From assembly GCA_032622095.1 (NCBI GenBank), contig CP136068.1, positions 134,175,989-134,239,988 on the forward strand: a stretch of DNA of 64,000 nucleotides, written 5' to 3'. This document shows positions 1 to 11,091 of this stretch, piece by piece. Every line of letters begins with the position of its first letter. The first letter of the stretch is position 1. A program made the translations under genes and the position numbers. The notes below the pieces were generated by a model. The model was not told the origin of the DNA. It made no database searches and worked only from the letters and a program-made list of their open reading frames with translations. This DNA comes from Siphonodentalium dalli (taxonomy: Eukaryota > Mollusca > Scaphopoda > Gadilida > Siphonodentaliidae).

Positions 1-16
1 TTGCTAACCCAATTTT

Positions 17-47
17 CCCCAAATTTGATGGAGTCAAAATAAAGATT
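17..47 (+). repeat. Displaced copy of the outer inverted repeat of the 720-2311 foldback
   Basis: About 25 bases here (aaatttgatggagtc then aaaataaa) match, with about two differences, the reverse complement of 2322-2347, just outside the right end of the foldback element. In the right arm this stretch directly abuts the attccctattcc end. On the left roughly 660 bp lie between them. The foldback may therefore have longer termini than 720-2311, with a later insertion in its left arm, or this may be an unrelated partial copy. The left end is probably outside the window. Confidence 0.5.
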
Positions 48-719
48 TATGTTCACTTTTGTTAGTAATCACAATAACCAAACACATGAATGCAACATTT
101 TAAGAGCATTATTAATGCTGAATAGGTCATTGTCGCATGGTTTCTGTCAAAAAGACACCCAGAATCTCTTAAACTGCCAAAAAGACACCCAGGATCTCAG
201 ACTCAAAGTCTCGCCAAACAACGGGAATTTTGTTTAGTCGTCTGCTATTAATATTATGATAATTATTTGTTTGTGATCGGAGTGAAATATCAACGAAATT
301 TAATTCGGCTTTGATTCTGACTGACAGCGCAATTCCACATCCTTGATAGTTGGCCCAATATTAAGTACCGTACCGAAATATTAGAAGTATAGTTGAAACA
401 TCAATTCCAGCATGCTACACTCAGGTTCACTGCACTATCATTCAATGCCATTTGATAGAGTGCTTAAAGAGGTGCATATTTCATGTTTCGACTTGACTGT
501 AGTGTTTGTTCCTTTAATACGGCGAAATATATTTATGAAACTTGGCATGTATGGATTAGAATTATGTCTCGTAGCTCGAGTATGTTACAAATCGGGGATC
601 TGTTTGGAGTATGTGCAGAATACACCCAGACCTCAAGCTGACTAATGCCGAATATCTTTCGGTAGGAATCGGGGGATTTTCAAAAATAAAAGTGAACATA
701 ACGAACATGACAATTGGAA
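48..719. other. Stretch without a recognisable gene
   Basis: I see no coding signal. A short tandem duplication of the motif aaaagacacccag occurs near 150-200. The short open frames have no recognisable motif. If the outer inverted repeat at 17-47 belongs to the neighbouring foldback element, this whole stretch would be a later insertion into its left arm. Confidence 0.5.
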
Positions 720-2311
720 CTTATTCCCTATTCCTTATTTTCAAAAATGTCGCTTTCGACCGATTTGACGGCATGGGTGGGTGGCCCGCCCCAAATACTG
801 GGAAATACCACCTAGAAACACCCCGACCCCACTCATAATCCCCGGGGGTGCCACCCCGAGGGGGTGAAAATGTGGTATGGACCATTTTCGAGAACGGTAG
901 GGATTTCGACCAATTTGACGGCATGGGTGGGTGGCCCGCCCCAAATACCACCTAGAAACACTCCGACCCCCCACCATCACCCCCGGGGGTGCCACCCTGA
1001 GGGGGTGAAAATGGGACCATTTTCGAGAACGGTAAGGATTTCGACTGATTTGACATGGGTGGGTGGCCCGCCTCAAATACCAACTAGAAACACCCGGACC
1101 CCCCACTAATCATCCCCAGGGGGTGCCACCATTTTCGAGGAAGGTAAGGATTTCGACCAATTTGATGGACGATGGCCGGTCTGTGTCCTATTATGCTTTG
1201 CCAGACTCCGCATATGACTGAATTCTTCGGGGTGTATCTATGTGGTATTTGGGGCGGGCCACCCACCCATGCCATCAAATCGGTCGAAATCCTTACTGTT
1301 CTCAAAAAATGGTCCATACCCCATTTTCACCCCCGCCCCGGGGGTGATGGGTGGGGGTCGGTGTATTTCTATGTGGTATTTGGGGCGGCCACCACCCATG
1401 CCGTCAATTGGTCGAAATCCTTACTGTTCTCTAAAATGGTCCATACCCTATTTTCACCCCCTCGGGGTGGCACCTCTCCTCCCCTCCCCCCCCCCCCCCG
1501 GGTGATGGGTGGGGGATCGGGGTGTTTCTAGGTGGTATTTGGGGCGTGCCGCCCACCCATAGCCATGCCATCAAATCTGTCGAAATCCTTACAGTTCTCG
1601 AAAATGGTCCATACCCCATTTTCACCCACTCGGGGTGCCCCCCCCCCCCGGGGGGGATGGGTGGGGGGGGTCAAGGTGTTTCTATGTGGTATTTGGGGCA
1701 GGCCACCCACCCATACCATCAAATCGAAATTCTTACCATTCTCGAAAATGGTCCATACCCAGTTGGGGTGAGTAGTTGGGGGTCGGGGTATTTCTAGGTG
1801 GTATTTGGGGCGGGCCACCCACCCATGCCGTCAATTGGTCGAAATCCTTACTGTTCTCTAAAATGGTCCATACCCTATTTTCACCCCCTCGGGGTGGCAC
1901 CTCCCCCCCCGGGTGATGGGTGGGGGATCGGGGTGTTTCTAGGTGGTATTTGGGGCGTGCCACCCACCCATGGCCATGCCATAAAATCTGTCGAAATCCT
2001 TACCGTTTCTCGAAAATGGTCCATACCGCATTTTCACCCCTCGGGGTGGGACCCCCGGGGGTGATGGGTGGGGGGGGTCGGGTGGACTAGACGCTGGCTC
2101 TATGAGGCTACGCCGTTACACTATATGCACGCCGTCATGATGGATTGTGCTGGTCTCTCATGACGGCAAACAGAGCAGAGCATCGGAGCGTCATAGAGCC
2201 AGTATCTAGTCCAGGGGTCGGGGTGTTTATAGGTGGTATTTGGGGCGGGCCACCCACCCATGCCGTCAAATCGGTCGAAAGCGACATTTTTGAAAATAAG
2301 GAATAGGGAAT
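720..2311. mobile_element. GC-rich foldback element built of inverted minisatellite arms
   Basis: The first and last about 80 bp are near-perfect inverted repeats, running from ttattccctattcc through gaccgatttgacggcatggg. The left arm (to about 1170) is made of about 110-bp repeats in one orientation: gacggcatgggtgggtggcc, then caaataccacctagaaacac, then a (c)n-ccgggggtg spacer. From about 1240 to 2310 the same unit recurs in the opposite orientation, with copies near 1240, 1375, 1530, 1685, 1800, 1945 and 2230. There is no transposase. The open frames reported across it (up to about 120 aa, Pro/Gly/His-rich) are translations of the repeat, not genes. The class fits a foldback or long-TIR non-autonomous DNA element. 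Confidence 0.85.
2084..2212. mobile_element. Nested 129-bp hairpin element inside the right arm of the foldback
   Basis: The ends ggactagacgctggctctat and, inverted, atagagccagtatctagtcc form an imperfect terminal stem of about 25 bp. A second, perfect 10-bp stem (gccgtcatga 2131-2140 with tcatgacggc 2158-2167) lies inside. It interrupts the GC-rich repeat between a ggggggtcgg run and the caggggtcgg that follows. Both the double-stem layout and its composition differ from the host repeat. It is probably a small MITE or a cruciform-forming insertion. No target-site duplication is clear. Confidence 0.65.
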
Positions 2312-2865
2312 AATTTTCCAATTTATTTTGGACTCCATTAAATTTGGAAAGATGTGGTTAAATTAACACATTTCGGCAAAAATATTAGGCCTACCTGAAA
2401 TTTAACATTTTCCACTCACGCCTGTTTACTTTCGTCCTCGAAATAACCAATCATGGTCCAATGTGATGCGGAAACGCCATGACAATATCTGAATATGGAA
2501 TGTATCACAAACTCCACCAATGTCCACTCCATTAATCAGAACTGCCGCCATCATGATTGACGATGTTGTTGTTGTTATTGAAGATATATGATACAAGGAT
2601 GGAAAGAAAGTTAAGAAGTTAAGAATTGTCTGTAAATTCCTCAGTCGACTTTGGATAACCCTAATCGAATTTGGCAAACTGCATATTTTTAGCGCCACCT
2701 ATGCTGATAGTGCAGGGGGACTGAACTCTGCCTTGCAGTTTCACTGTCTCGACCAAATGCATTTCGGCCCCTGGATACAACAAATACATATGTCGATACG
2801 ACGTGAACACGACCCAGTGCAATATATTTTCAATCCTAACACTAGTTTTCCTATAAGACGAATGT
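2312..2865. other. Stretch without a recognisable gene
   Basis: I see no supported coding region, RNA gene or repeat family here. The open frames on both strands around 2430-2940 are short and have no recognisable motif. Confidence 0.5.
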
Positions 2866-2992
2866 TAGGATACAATATAAATAGAGCTCCGCGCATTTTA
2901 ACGCCCGTCATATTTGTGTCCAATATTGAATATAAATAGAGCTCCGCGCATTTTAACGCCGGTCATTTGTGTGTGCAATATTGAATATATAT
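2866..2992 (+). repeat. Two-copy tandem repeat, period 55 bp
   Basis: The block tataaatagagctccgcgca, then ttttaacgcc, then a gtca-ttgtgtcaatattgaa tail, occurs twice in a row. Its tataaatag motif starts near 2876 and 2931. The motif resembles a TATA box, but two copies in a tandem repeat without a downstream gene do not support a promoter call. Confidence 0.8.
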
Positions 2993-3035
2993 TACACAGC
3001 CTTTAATTTACGCTAACACATTATATTTTCTAAAA

Positions 3036-3770
3036 TGTAAGTGATAGGTGACGGTTTATAACATAAAGGTGTACTCCTTTTATCGCAAAGACGCACATTT
3101 GTTCAAAAATACAAGACATTTATAAGGCTTCATTTCCCCATATTTGAAGGTGTAAATGGTGATATTTGCTTTCAATAATTAAATAAAATGATAACTAAAA
3201 TACAATAAAATGTTGTCTGTTGCTAAATAGCGACTGTCATATGTATGTGCTATTCTAACTACATATAAATGCAAACTTCTGTCAATGTCCATACATGTTT
3301 GCAATTTATAACATATATATGTGTCAAATATATAACTTAGTTAATTAACAGACTCAGCCATGTGTTTAATGTGAAAATATATAGGGGCGTTTTATAGAAT
3401 ATAAATTACGCACGTTTCATTTTGGGGTAATATATGGGCATTATAAAATGTAAAACGGATAGATGACGATTTCTAATATAAAGGTGCACACCTTTTATTG
3501 GTGAGCTGGTTGTGTTCAAAGATACAATATATTTTCCCCACCGTTTAAGAGCAGCAGGCATGTGTGCAAAAGCAGCAAATATGTATTATAAACGAGGACA
3601 TGTGCTTTCAATAATTAAACAAATTGATGACTAAAATACAAAAAAAATGACATCTGCTGCTAAATAGCGACTCTCATATGGGTGTGCTATTCTGACTACA
3701 AACATATGCAAATTTTCATCAGTATCCATATATGTTTGCAATTTATAACATATATATGTGTCACATTTAC
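3036..3770 (+). repeat. Diverged direct duplication, period about 435 bp, AT-rich
   Basis: Two copies of an AT-rich segment lie head to tail, about 3042-3330 and 3457-3765. Shared landmarks in the same order are ataggtgacg/atagatgacg, aaggtgyacwcctttta, ctaaatagcgactstcatat, and gtttgcaatttataacatat. Divergence is about 10-15% by eye. The rest to 3985 (aatataatgtttgttctatt and similar) is AT-rich with the same flavour. No coding is seen. Confidence 0.75.
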
Positions 3771-3984
3771 AATATAGTTACAGAAAATAACGACATTTCA
3801 TACATATGTGTTCAATATATAATAAACATGTGTACATATTGAATACATATAGTGAAATTTACCACTTTTCGCCACATATGTTTGTTCTATTATTGAATAT
3901 ATAAGAGCGGATACAATATAGTTACAAAAAAAACGCCATACCCACTTATACTATATTATGCAATGTATAGCTACCACTGAACAA

Positions 3985-4552
3985 ACAACTGGAGACATGG
4001 TTGGATTGACTTTATACGAACAAGCCTAAATAATCTCGGCCTATCCATTAATTTATTTGGATAGACCAAGCAACTATCAACCCACCATCTTTCAATAGAC
4101 TCATCAAAGATCGAATAGAAGACGCATTTGTACAATCATGGCATGGTGATATAGTAAAATCCAATAAATGTGCCTTCCACAGACTCATCAAGACTGACTT
4201 TTCGAAGGAAATATATCTCTCATTAGAAAACCAAACAGTAGTAACACGTCTGATTAAATTTCGTAAAAGAAATCATAACTTACCGATCGAATCCGGATCG
4301 TGGGCAAAAAAAGACTACTCCGATCGAAAGTGCACACTGTGCGACGTTGAACTTGGTGATGAATACCATATCATACTCAAATGTGAAAAACTATGCGATT
4401 TGAGACGAAAATATCTTAAATCATACTACTACACGCGTCCAAATGCCCACAAACTCAATGCCCTCTTCACCTGCACAAATAACAGAACCCTCACCAATCT
4501 TAGTATGTTCATCCGAGACGCCCTTCGCCTAATGGAGCCCCCTGTGGCATAA
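3985..4552 (+). pseudogene. LINE ORF2 C-terminal fragment (zinc-knuckle end)
   Basis: From 4067 to the TAA at 4550-4552 there is an uninterrupted frame of 161 codons without an initiator. It contains RKRNHNLPIESGSW followed by a CTLC...GDEYHIILKC knuckle (C-x2-C, H-x4-C), the C-terminal signature of APE-type LINE ORF2 proteins. The same block, with RTRNHALPIESGTW and CTLC, occurs in the LINE ending at 62240. Remnants of the related LINE C-terminus also lie at 21222-22498. The frame can be followed back with one stop to about 3985. It is 5'-truncated, as is typical for target-primed reverse transcription. The 3' UTR probably runs on to about 4760. There is no endonuclease or RT domain here. 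Confidence 0.85.
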
Positions 4553-5893
4553 CCACGCGAACCTTGAAGCACCCACCCCCAACCAAATCACCTCACGTAC
4601 GCCCATATCCCACCCTTCCCGAACGTGCACATGATTATTGAACTATATATATTGCTTTCAACCGCATTACCATCTATTTGTATATATTGATGTGTATTCA
4701 TAACTACACTCTGTTATACTGGACACGTCAGGCGATTTGAGATTAAAAATTCTGATTCTGTATTTGATGTTGTGCGAACAGTGCCATGTGAACAAAATCG
4801 TAAACATTCGATGATGAGGTCAGCTTGCATGGCGTATGACGGCCGATTCATGTGCAGATTCCCAGACTTAAAATAGATTATTTTCGTATCGGGGCAATGG
4901 AACTTCATGCATGGCGGGTGCGGCGGAACGGATGTTGGATCATTGGATGGTGTTCTTCTAGTATATGTCGATATTGCTGAGACGACCAGTTGAACAATTA
5001 ACAAGAACCAACTTTAGTGTTCTTGAGTTAAGTATATATGTCTATATTATAACTATGTCGCAAAATCGTCGATGTAGGCAGGAACATATATATGTTCGTT
5101 TAATACAGCTTGCATCTATATGCATATATAACAGATGCAATTTTGAATTTACCAAAAAGGTTGAAAAATAGTGGCATTTCAAATGATGCGCACACAACTA
5201 GTTGAAACTTCCGGTACATTTGGCTCTGTTATTGATTCGTTTCACCGTGCTGTGGTAATGTGGTAGAGTGGTTTTGGTTTCAACCGTGGGGTACAATATT
5301 TTCCTGTAAAGCATCAGGACCGAAACCTAATTTGCATTATACAATTCATTCTTTTCAAACTATGTTCATTCATGACCAATGAGTGGTTATTACATAGGTT
5401 TGTTTTTATAGAATGGTAATTTGTGAGCTAACGTTCTGTTCGAGAATTGTTGCTTTAATGAGTATTGCATGTAACTGCTCGAAGCAGTAAGAGTTTCGGA
5501 TTGAAAGAATACTTGCTTGAATTGTGTCAAAACAGATCAGACCAAACGGATGTTTGTCTTTTTAAATTTGTATCTGGATCTGTGAATTTTCATTTATACA
5601 GGTACACATGCCAAGATAATACAAAGTATTCATGATCACATTTAATGATCCGATTTTCGATGATGGTCGTTAATTGTGCATGCGTGCATAGTTGTGAATT
5701 TACAATATTAACCAGTGTAGTATATACCATGTAATGATTTATTATTTCCTTTGTTGAAAGGCGAAACAATTGATCTGTTTGTATGAGAAAAGCTTTAGGC
5801 TGGACTGAACAATTTTGTGGTGATTGGAAATTTTGATGAACGCCAACTTGGTTTAAAAATTACAGATTTGCATTAATAATGGTGATTCAATTA
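4553..5893. other. LINE 3' flank then stretch without a recognisable gene
   Basis: The first 200 bp are probably the 3' UTR of the LINE fragment. Beyond that I see AT-rich DNA with no supported gene, array or RNA. Short open frames at 4714-5004 (-) and 4965-5171 (+) lack motifs and supporting signals. Confidence 0.5.
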
Positions 5894-6271
5894 TTAACAA
5901 GATATCGGTGTTGAAATACTAAACCAATTATCTAAGCCTGTTCGGTTACATATGCTTCTTCGCTGCCCGTCAGCTTGGTCATTTTGGGTCGGTTCACCAG
6001 TATCCCACAATGATTGTGTTGTGTTGTGTTGTACCATGGGTATGGTGGGCATTGGTATTGAAGCTTCTGGGGTTTCGTGGAGAAATGTAATTTCCGACGT
6101 TTGAACGTAGTGAATTAGGCGGAAAATACTTTCTCCACGCAGGTGAGCGAAGATATCTATGGGGCGTAAACAATAGTTGTGACGTATAGAAGTGGTCAGA
6201 TGATTGGTATAAAGGTCCGCGATGAGAGACAACCGGGTCTCTTGGGGTGATGACTTGCTGGCTCTAGTCAC
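5894..6271 (-). other. Unassigned 125-codon open frame containing a dispersed repeated peptide
   Basis: The minus-strand frame is open for 125 codons. I do not recognise the product. About 30 residues, HETPEASIPMPTIPMVQHNT followed by SLWDTGE, recur with only about four changes on the same strand at 15207-15302. A short third echo (SLWDTGER) lies at 7628-7655. The underlying 94 bp are about 93% identical between the first two copies, and the changes largely preserve the peptide. This could be the degraded end of a duplicated gene or mobile element, or simply a young dispersed repeat. No splice pattern, signal peptide or membrane segment supports a functional gene. Confidence 0.35.
5993..6087. 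repeat. Dispersed repeat, copy 1 (second copy at 15207-15302)
   Basis: The stretch from ttcaccagtatcccacaatg through gcttctggggtttcgtggag is about 93% identical to 15207-15302 in the same orientation. The beginning (tttcaccagtatcccacaaa) recurs again at about 7630. No terminal inverted repeats or target-site duplications are visible at the edges of the shared block. Confidence 0.85.
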
Positions 6272-7930
6272 GCGTTTTACCTAATTATTATGAAATTAAA
6301 AATGAATGGCGGATTACAGCCAATTCAGTTATCACAATTATATAGTTTACAACAACCAGCTATCATGTTTGATACTATAATAAAAGATATACAAAGTCAT
6401 GTTCTTTGAAACACTATATTGTATTTTACAAGAGAAGAATTGGCATAACGTGACATGTATATGACACATGAGTTTTGATTTAGATATGAATAATCCTCGG
6501 ATGCCTATTATCGCGATGATAGCTAAGCAAGCATGTAACACAGAGTCGTGTGTGATTATACAACGTATACACAGGTATACTGATATGTGTCATTCATTCA
6601 TCAGCAACACTTGGTTCATGATTTTAGTATCGAACAAAGCGTGCAAATTATATGCAATTACATTATAGAGTACATGCATGCACTTTTATACAAAATAGTA
6701 TGTGTTATATGTTTTTTTTTAAAGACTGAAAAGATGCAATATATTTCAGAAACATCTTCTGGTGATGCAGAATTCGCTATGGTGTTGCTTAGCCTGGTGG
6801 ATGAGCAGAGCTCGTCGGATGTTTTCTTGTGATCGTCGCAATTGGCTCCGTCAATGTGCTGGATAGGACGATTTGGAAAGATGCTGAAACATCTTGCGAT
6901 TAGTGGAATTTGCTACGATGTTTTTCACACGTTGCATGGAAGAGCATGGATTCTCTGAATTGGCTCAGTAGTGCTGGTTAGTAAGATGGGCAATGTGCCG
7001 GTGTGTGGAGAGCAGATCACTTCTTTGGAATATGCCGTTGAACTATAAAGAAATGTGCGCATCCGTATTACGATTATGCGGGTAAAATTCTAATTCAATT
7101 CTTGAAGTGACCGAACTATCAAAAATTGTTTTCGGGCGACCTAGTCATGTATTCGAGAATCGAAAGCAACGTGCTCAGTTCAGTGACAATTACACTTGGT
7201 GTGATATTCAATATTTGTTCTCATCTAAAATGGCTACCAATGGGGAATGTGCATCATTTCGAGTTCACGATGAGCAAGGCTGTGATATTTCAATGCAACG
7301 GGAAGTTCTCGGAGTTGAGAGGCTCAGTTGTCCGCTACGGCGATTAAGTGTTGGAATGCCAAAAATTCGAAATTTGTGAGATTTGTATTCAATATCGTAT
7401 ATATTATCACTATCACTGATTGGTGTATATCTACTTTGGTGTATATATATAGGCGATAACCATTTTCATATATGCATGTACAGTTCTCTGAACAGATCGC
7501 CAGTCTTAATGATTGTGGTGCATTGCATGAAGTTTCATGAGTTCCCCGCGGGAAGTGGAAGAGTTGATTGTCTTACGGTTCTCGTGTTATTACGCATTAT
7601 GCCAATGATTCAACCACTAATATCGAGTCTTTCACCAGTATCCCACAAAGATTATCATTTTATGTAAACATATTGTATTCCAATCAAAAAATAACATGTT
7701 TAAACATTTGACAAATATTTTACAGTAAGACAGAATAATATATATAATCGGATGATTGGAAAGGGGATTAAACAACAAGCCCAAGGGCTTTTATTAAGTT
7801 TGCACCCTTTTGTTTCGCGCCCACTCTTCATTAAGTGTAGAGGGGGTCGGACGGGAAGGAATGAAACTATCATAATTATAGTATAATGTTGTTGTCGTGG
7901 GAAGCAGGGAGAGAGATTGTGAAGGAGAAA
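6272..7930. other. Stretch without a recognisable gene
   Basis: It contains AT-rich DNA, a short repeat of the 5993-6087 family at about 7628-7655, and overlapping short open frames at 7107-7379 that have no recognisable domains. I cannot support a gene here. Confidence 0.5.
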
Positions 7931-7945
7931 GACATAGATAGGACG

Positions 7946-7951
7946 GGGGGG

Positions 7952-7993
<42 letters not shown>

Positions 7994-8000
7994 GAGAGAT
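7946..8000 (+). repeat. (GA)n microsatellite
   Basis: Uninterrupted and lightly interrupted ga dinucleotides follow a run of nine g. The Ser/Leu-rich minus-strand open frame at 7794-8048 is a translation of this microsatellite. Confidence 0.95.
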
Positions 8001-8259
8001 AAAGGGTATGCGATGCTGGGAGAGGGGGTAGTTGTGAGAAGTGTTCAATAATTGAGTTGAGTTGTTACGTAATAGTAATAATAATGATGCTCGTCTATAC
8101 TATTCTTCGTGTGTCAGGCGCCATGGGAGGGGATCAAGCGCAGTTATTAATATATTGCATTGGTCAATAAGTAATTAGACATGTATAGTGAGGAATACCA
8201 TGCTGCCGCAAAACTCGACCAGATTCCAAAGCAATTCGCTGTCCGTACAGGTGATAGAA

Positions 8260-10323
8260 TCATGGAAATATTTTTGTTCTCATGATATATGTCTGAACTG
8301 CATTAAATATTTGTTTGTTTTCGCGAAGGCTAAGCTCCCTTGATCCCCGCAATAGAGTGTTTTCAGATAGGGCAACATTGGGTAGGGAGTCATATAGTTC
8401 TATTCTGTGCTCTTGGTAGAAAGTACATTCAAAGAGATAGTGGTAAGTTGTCTAAAGTTCCCCACATAAACAGAAGGGGAATTTTTTTACATGATTATCT
8501 GTCAGGTCACCACTCAGGTGGCTACAATTCAGTCTTAACCGGGTGTGGAGGATATGAGATTTACGGGATTTATTATGATAAAAATAGGCAGGTGGACGTA
8601 TGTTGTCACTGTTCAGTTCCATTTTGAAGTCTTCGATTGTACTGCTGCTCTTTGTAGTTTCCGGTAGTTTGTTCCATTCCGTAATTGCAGATGGTAAGAA
8701 CGAATCCATATAATAGTAATAGTTAATATCCGAGGGTAGTCTTATATGTTCAAATCTGAAGTTATACCTGGAATTATTTGCCTGGATTGGTCGTACATAG
8801 TTTCTTACGATTGATGGGGCAGTTCCGCGTATCATTTTAAAAAATTGGCATAGTTTGTGTTTTCTACGACGTGAGGAGTGGAGTTCCCAGCCAGTTTCTG
8901 ATAAAAGATGCGCGTTACTCGTACTGATGGTTGCACCTGTTACTATTCGGGCCATTTCATACTGAACCTTTTCAATGTCATCACTAAGATAATCAGGGCA
9001 GTTATCCCAAACAGGGGAGGCATATTCCAATATTGGTCGGATAAATGTATAATGTATTTGTTCAAGCGTTACTCTGCTTAGCCTGTATCTATGTTTACGT
9101 ACTAAATTCACTCGACCCCATGCTTTATCAAGCATAGATCTGATGTGGATACCCCATGAGCCCATGTTATCGAAAGTAAGTCCCAGATGTTTATGGCTGT
9201 CACCCTCAACAATTGTCGCGGTTCCCATGGTCAGTTGTGGATGATATACTGGTGTTTCTTTCCTGGAGATTAAGAGAGCTTCCGTTTTCAGGGGATTGAA
9301 TTTTACAAGCCTTTCTGATGCCCAACACATGAGAGTTTCGAGTTCATCGTTGATTAGTTTTGCGGCCATGGTGGGGTCTTCGATATTAAGAAATAGAGAA
9401 GTGTCGTCAGCAAATAAACAAATGTTGCACCGTATATTTACGGTTATATCGTTAATATAAATTAAAAACAGAAGTGGGCCTAATACCGAGTCTTGCGGCA
9501 CACCTGCTGTTACATCTTGTAGTTCCGAGTGTGTGCCGTCTATGACAACCTGTTGTTGTCTATATTCTAGATACGATTTCATCAATTTATACAAGTTTCC
9601 TCTTATACCAATTTTGGTCAGTTTGTTCAGGAGGCCACGGTGCCAGACTTTATCGAATGCGTTACTTATGTCACATAATATACACCGGACCTCTTTTCCG
9701 TCGTCTAGTGATCGAAATATATTGTCATATATTTCGGTAAGTTGAAAAACTGTTGAATCGTTGCGCATTAATCCAGCTTGGTAAAATGATAGGAGTTTGT
9801 TTTCATCAAGAAATTCCCATAGATATTTATAAATACATTTTGTATAGACCTTTGAGACACAGCTTAGTAGAGAAATTGGTCGGTAATTTGATATAAGACT
9901 GGGATCACCACTCTTAAATATAAGTGTAACATGGGAACACTTCCACTGGGGTGGGTAGTAACTGTTTTCGGTAAATGTTCTAAAATAGAATTCATAAGGT
10001 TCACAGAGCGAGGAGGCACAACTTTTCAGAACTCTCGGACTTATTGCGTCGGGCCCACTTGACTTAGATATTTTAAGACCTTTTAACGCTTTGTAAATGT
10101 CAGGGGCTGTGATTTTTATATCGCTTAATGTGGATATGGAGTTATCCGGTTCAAGCTCTGGTAGGCATTTCCCGACGTCATCAACTGATGAAATATTACA
10201 AAAATACGAATTGAAAGTATTTGCTTTTTCAGTTGGTGAGATCAGGAAGTCGCCGTTGATGTTCAATGGTGGTATTGATCTATCACTGGTAGCAAATACT
10301 ATTTTTGGAGGGTTTTCCACCAA
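8260..10323 (-). pseudogene. LINE ORF2: reverse transcriptase and C-terminal zinc knuckle (internal TAG)
   Basis: The frame is open for 623 codons from 10323 down to a TAG at 8452-8454. It then continues in the same frame to TGA at 8260-8262. RT blocks in order: SSGPDAISPRVLK, PPQWKCSHVTLIFKSGD, NYRPISLLSCVSK, FYQAGLMRNDSTVFQL, the A block CDISNAFDKVWH (catalytic Asp), TAGVPQDSVLGPLLFLIYIND and the C block ICLFADDTSLF (catalytic Asp pair). The thumb and a maturase-like region follow (LGLTFDNMGSWGIHI, IRPILEYASPVWD, RIVTGA). The C-terminus is CLCGEL-stop-TTYHYLFEC, a CxCG...H-x4-C knuckle that falls around the premature stop. RT catalytic residues are intact. GVPQDSVLGP has D in place of the usual G. 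Confidence 0.95.
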
Positions 10324-10509
10324 GAAGACTGGTCATGTGATGGGCTATTCAGTGTGTTCTCATTCTTGGTGTCATAATCACGTTAGCTTTTTCTAATAGC
10401 CGATGTAGTTTCATTACGTTTAGATCGAAAGTTTGCCCATGTTTGTGGTGTGTTTTGCCTTTTAGCTATCTTATGTAATCGATTTCGTTGCCTCATCAGT
10501 TTCCGTATA

Positions 10510-11091
10510 TTACACGTAAGCCATTTGGGGACTACCTTTCCAGATCAGTACTATCTTATTGGGGATATTTTCACTGCATACCTTCTGAATTTTTGCAGTC
10601 AAGTTATCTGCCTGAGCTGATAGTTCAAATGGTGTATTATCATCATAGTTCCAGCTCAAGAAGTCTTCGTTCATGGTATCGAAGTCAGCCAGGTTATAAT
10701 TCCAGACACGTCTAGTGAGAGTTGTAGCAGATTTATTTGTCAAAAGTTTTATCCGAGCAACGACCGGACAGCGATACCTAATTGTGTTTTCGAATATGTT
10801 GCCAAGAACACAGGGGGAATCAATAAGGTCAGGGTTGCCAGTCATGAGCAAGTCGAGAATGGATGAGGAATTTTCAGTAAAATGCGTTTTATCAGTGACC
10901 AGTTGGGTCAGACCTCGTTCGCTACATATGCCGTTTATTTTACCATTACCGTTGTGTACATAGTTTTCATTGAAATCTCCACCTATTATGGCATCCAGGT
11001 CGCTATCGCGCGCAAGAGAAATGTTATCATTAATTTTTGTCCACAGGCTTGCGGGGTAGTTGGGAGGGTGATAAAACATCCTACAAGACAA
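10510..11091 (-). pseudogene. LINE ORF2: second half of APE endonuclease and linker
   Basis: This 193-codon frame continues the endonuclease after the frameshift near 11050. It shows YHPPNYPASLWTKI, the DAIIGGDFNENYV block (the conserved GDFN with catalytic Asp and Asn), ERGLTQLVTDKTH, SILDLLMTGNPDLI and the terminal part before the linker. The expected SDH-P block is altered to RYRCPVVARI. The linker runs to VLIWKGSPQMAYV, where the frame shifts again. The next about 60 residues (WLTCNIRKLMRQRNRLHKIA) are readable in a different frame to about 10355 and end in a stop there. The Leu-Thr-rich and Lys-rich linker is typical of the endonuclease-RT junction. Confidence 0.85.
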
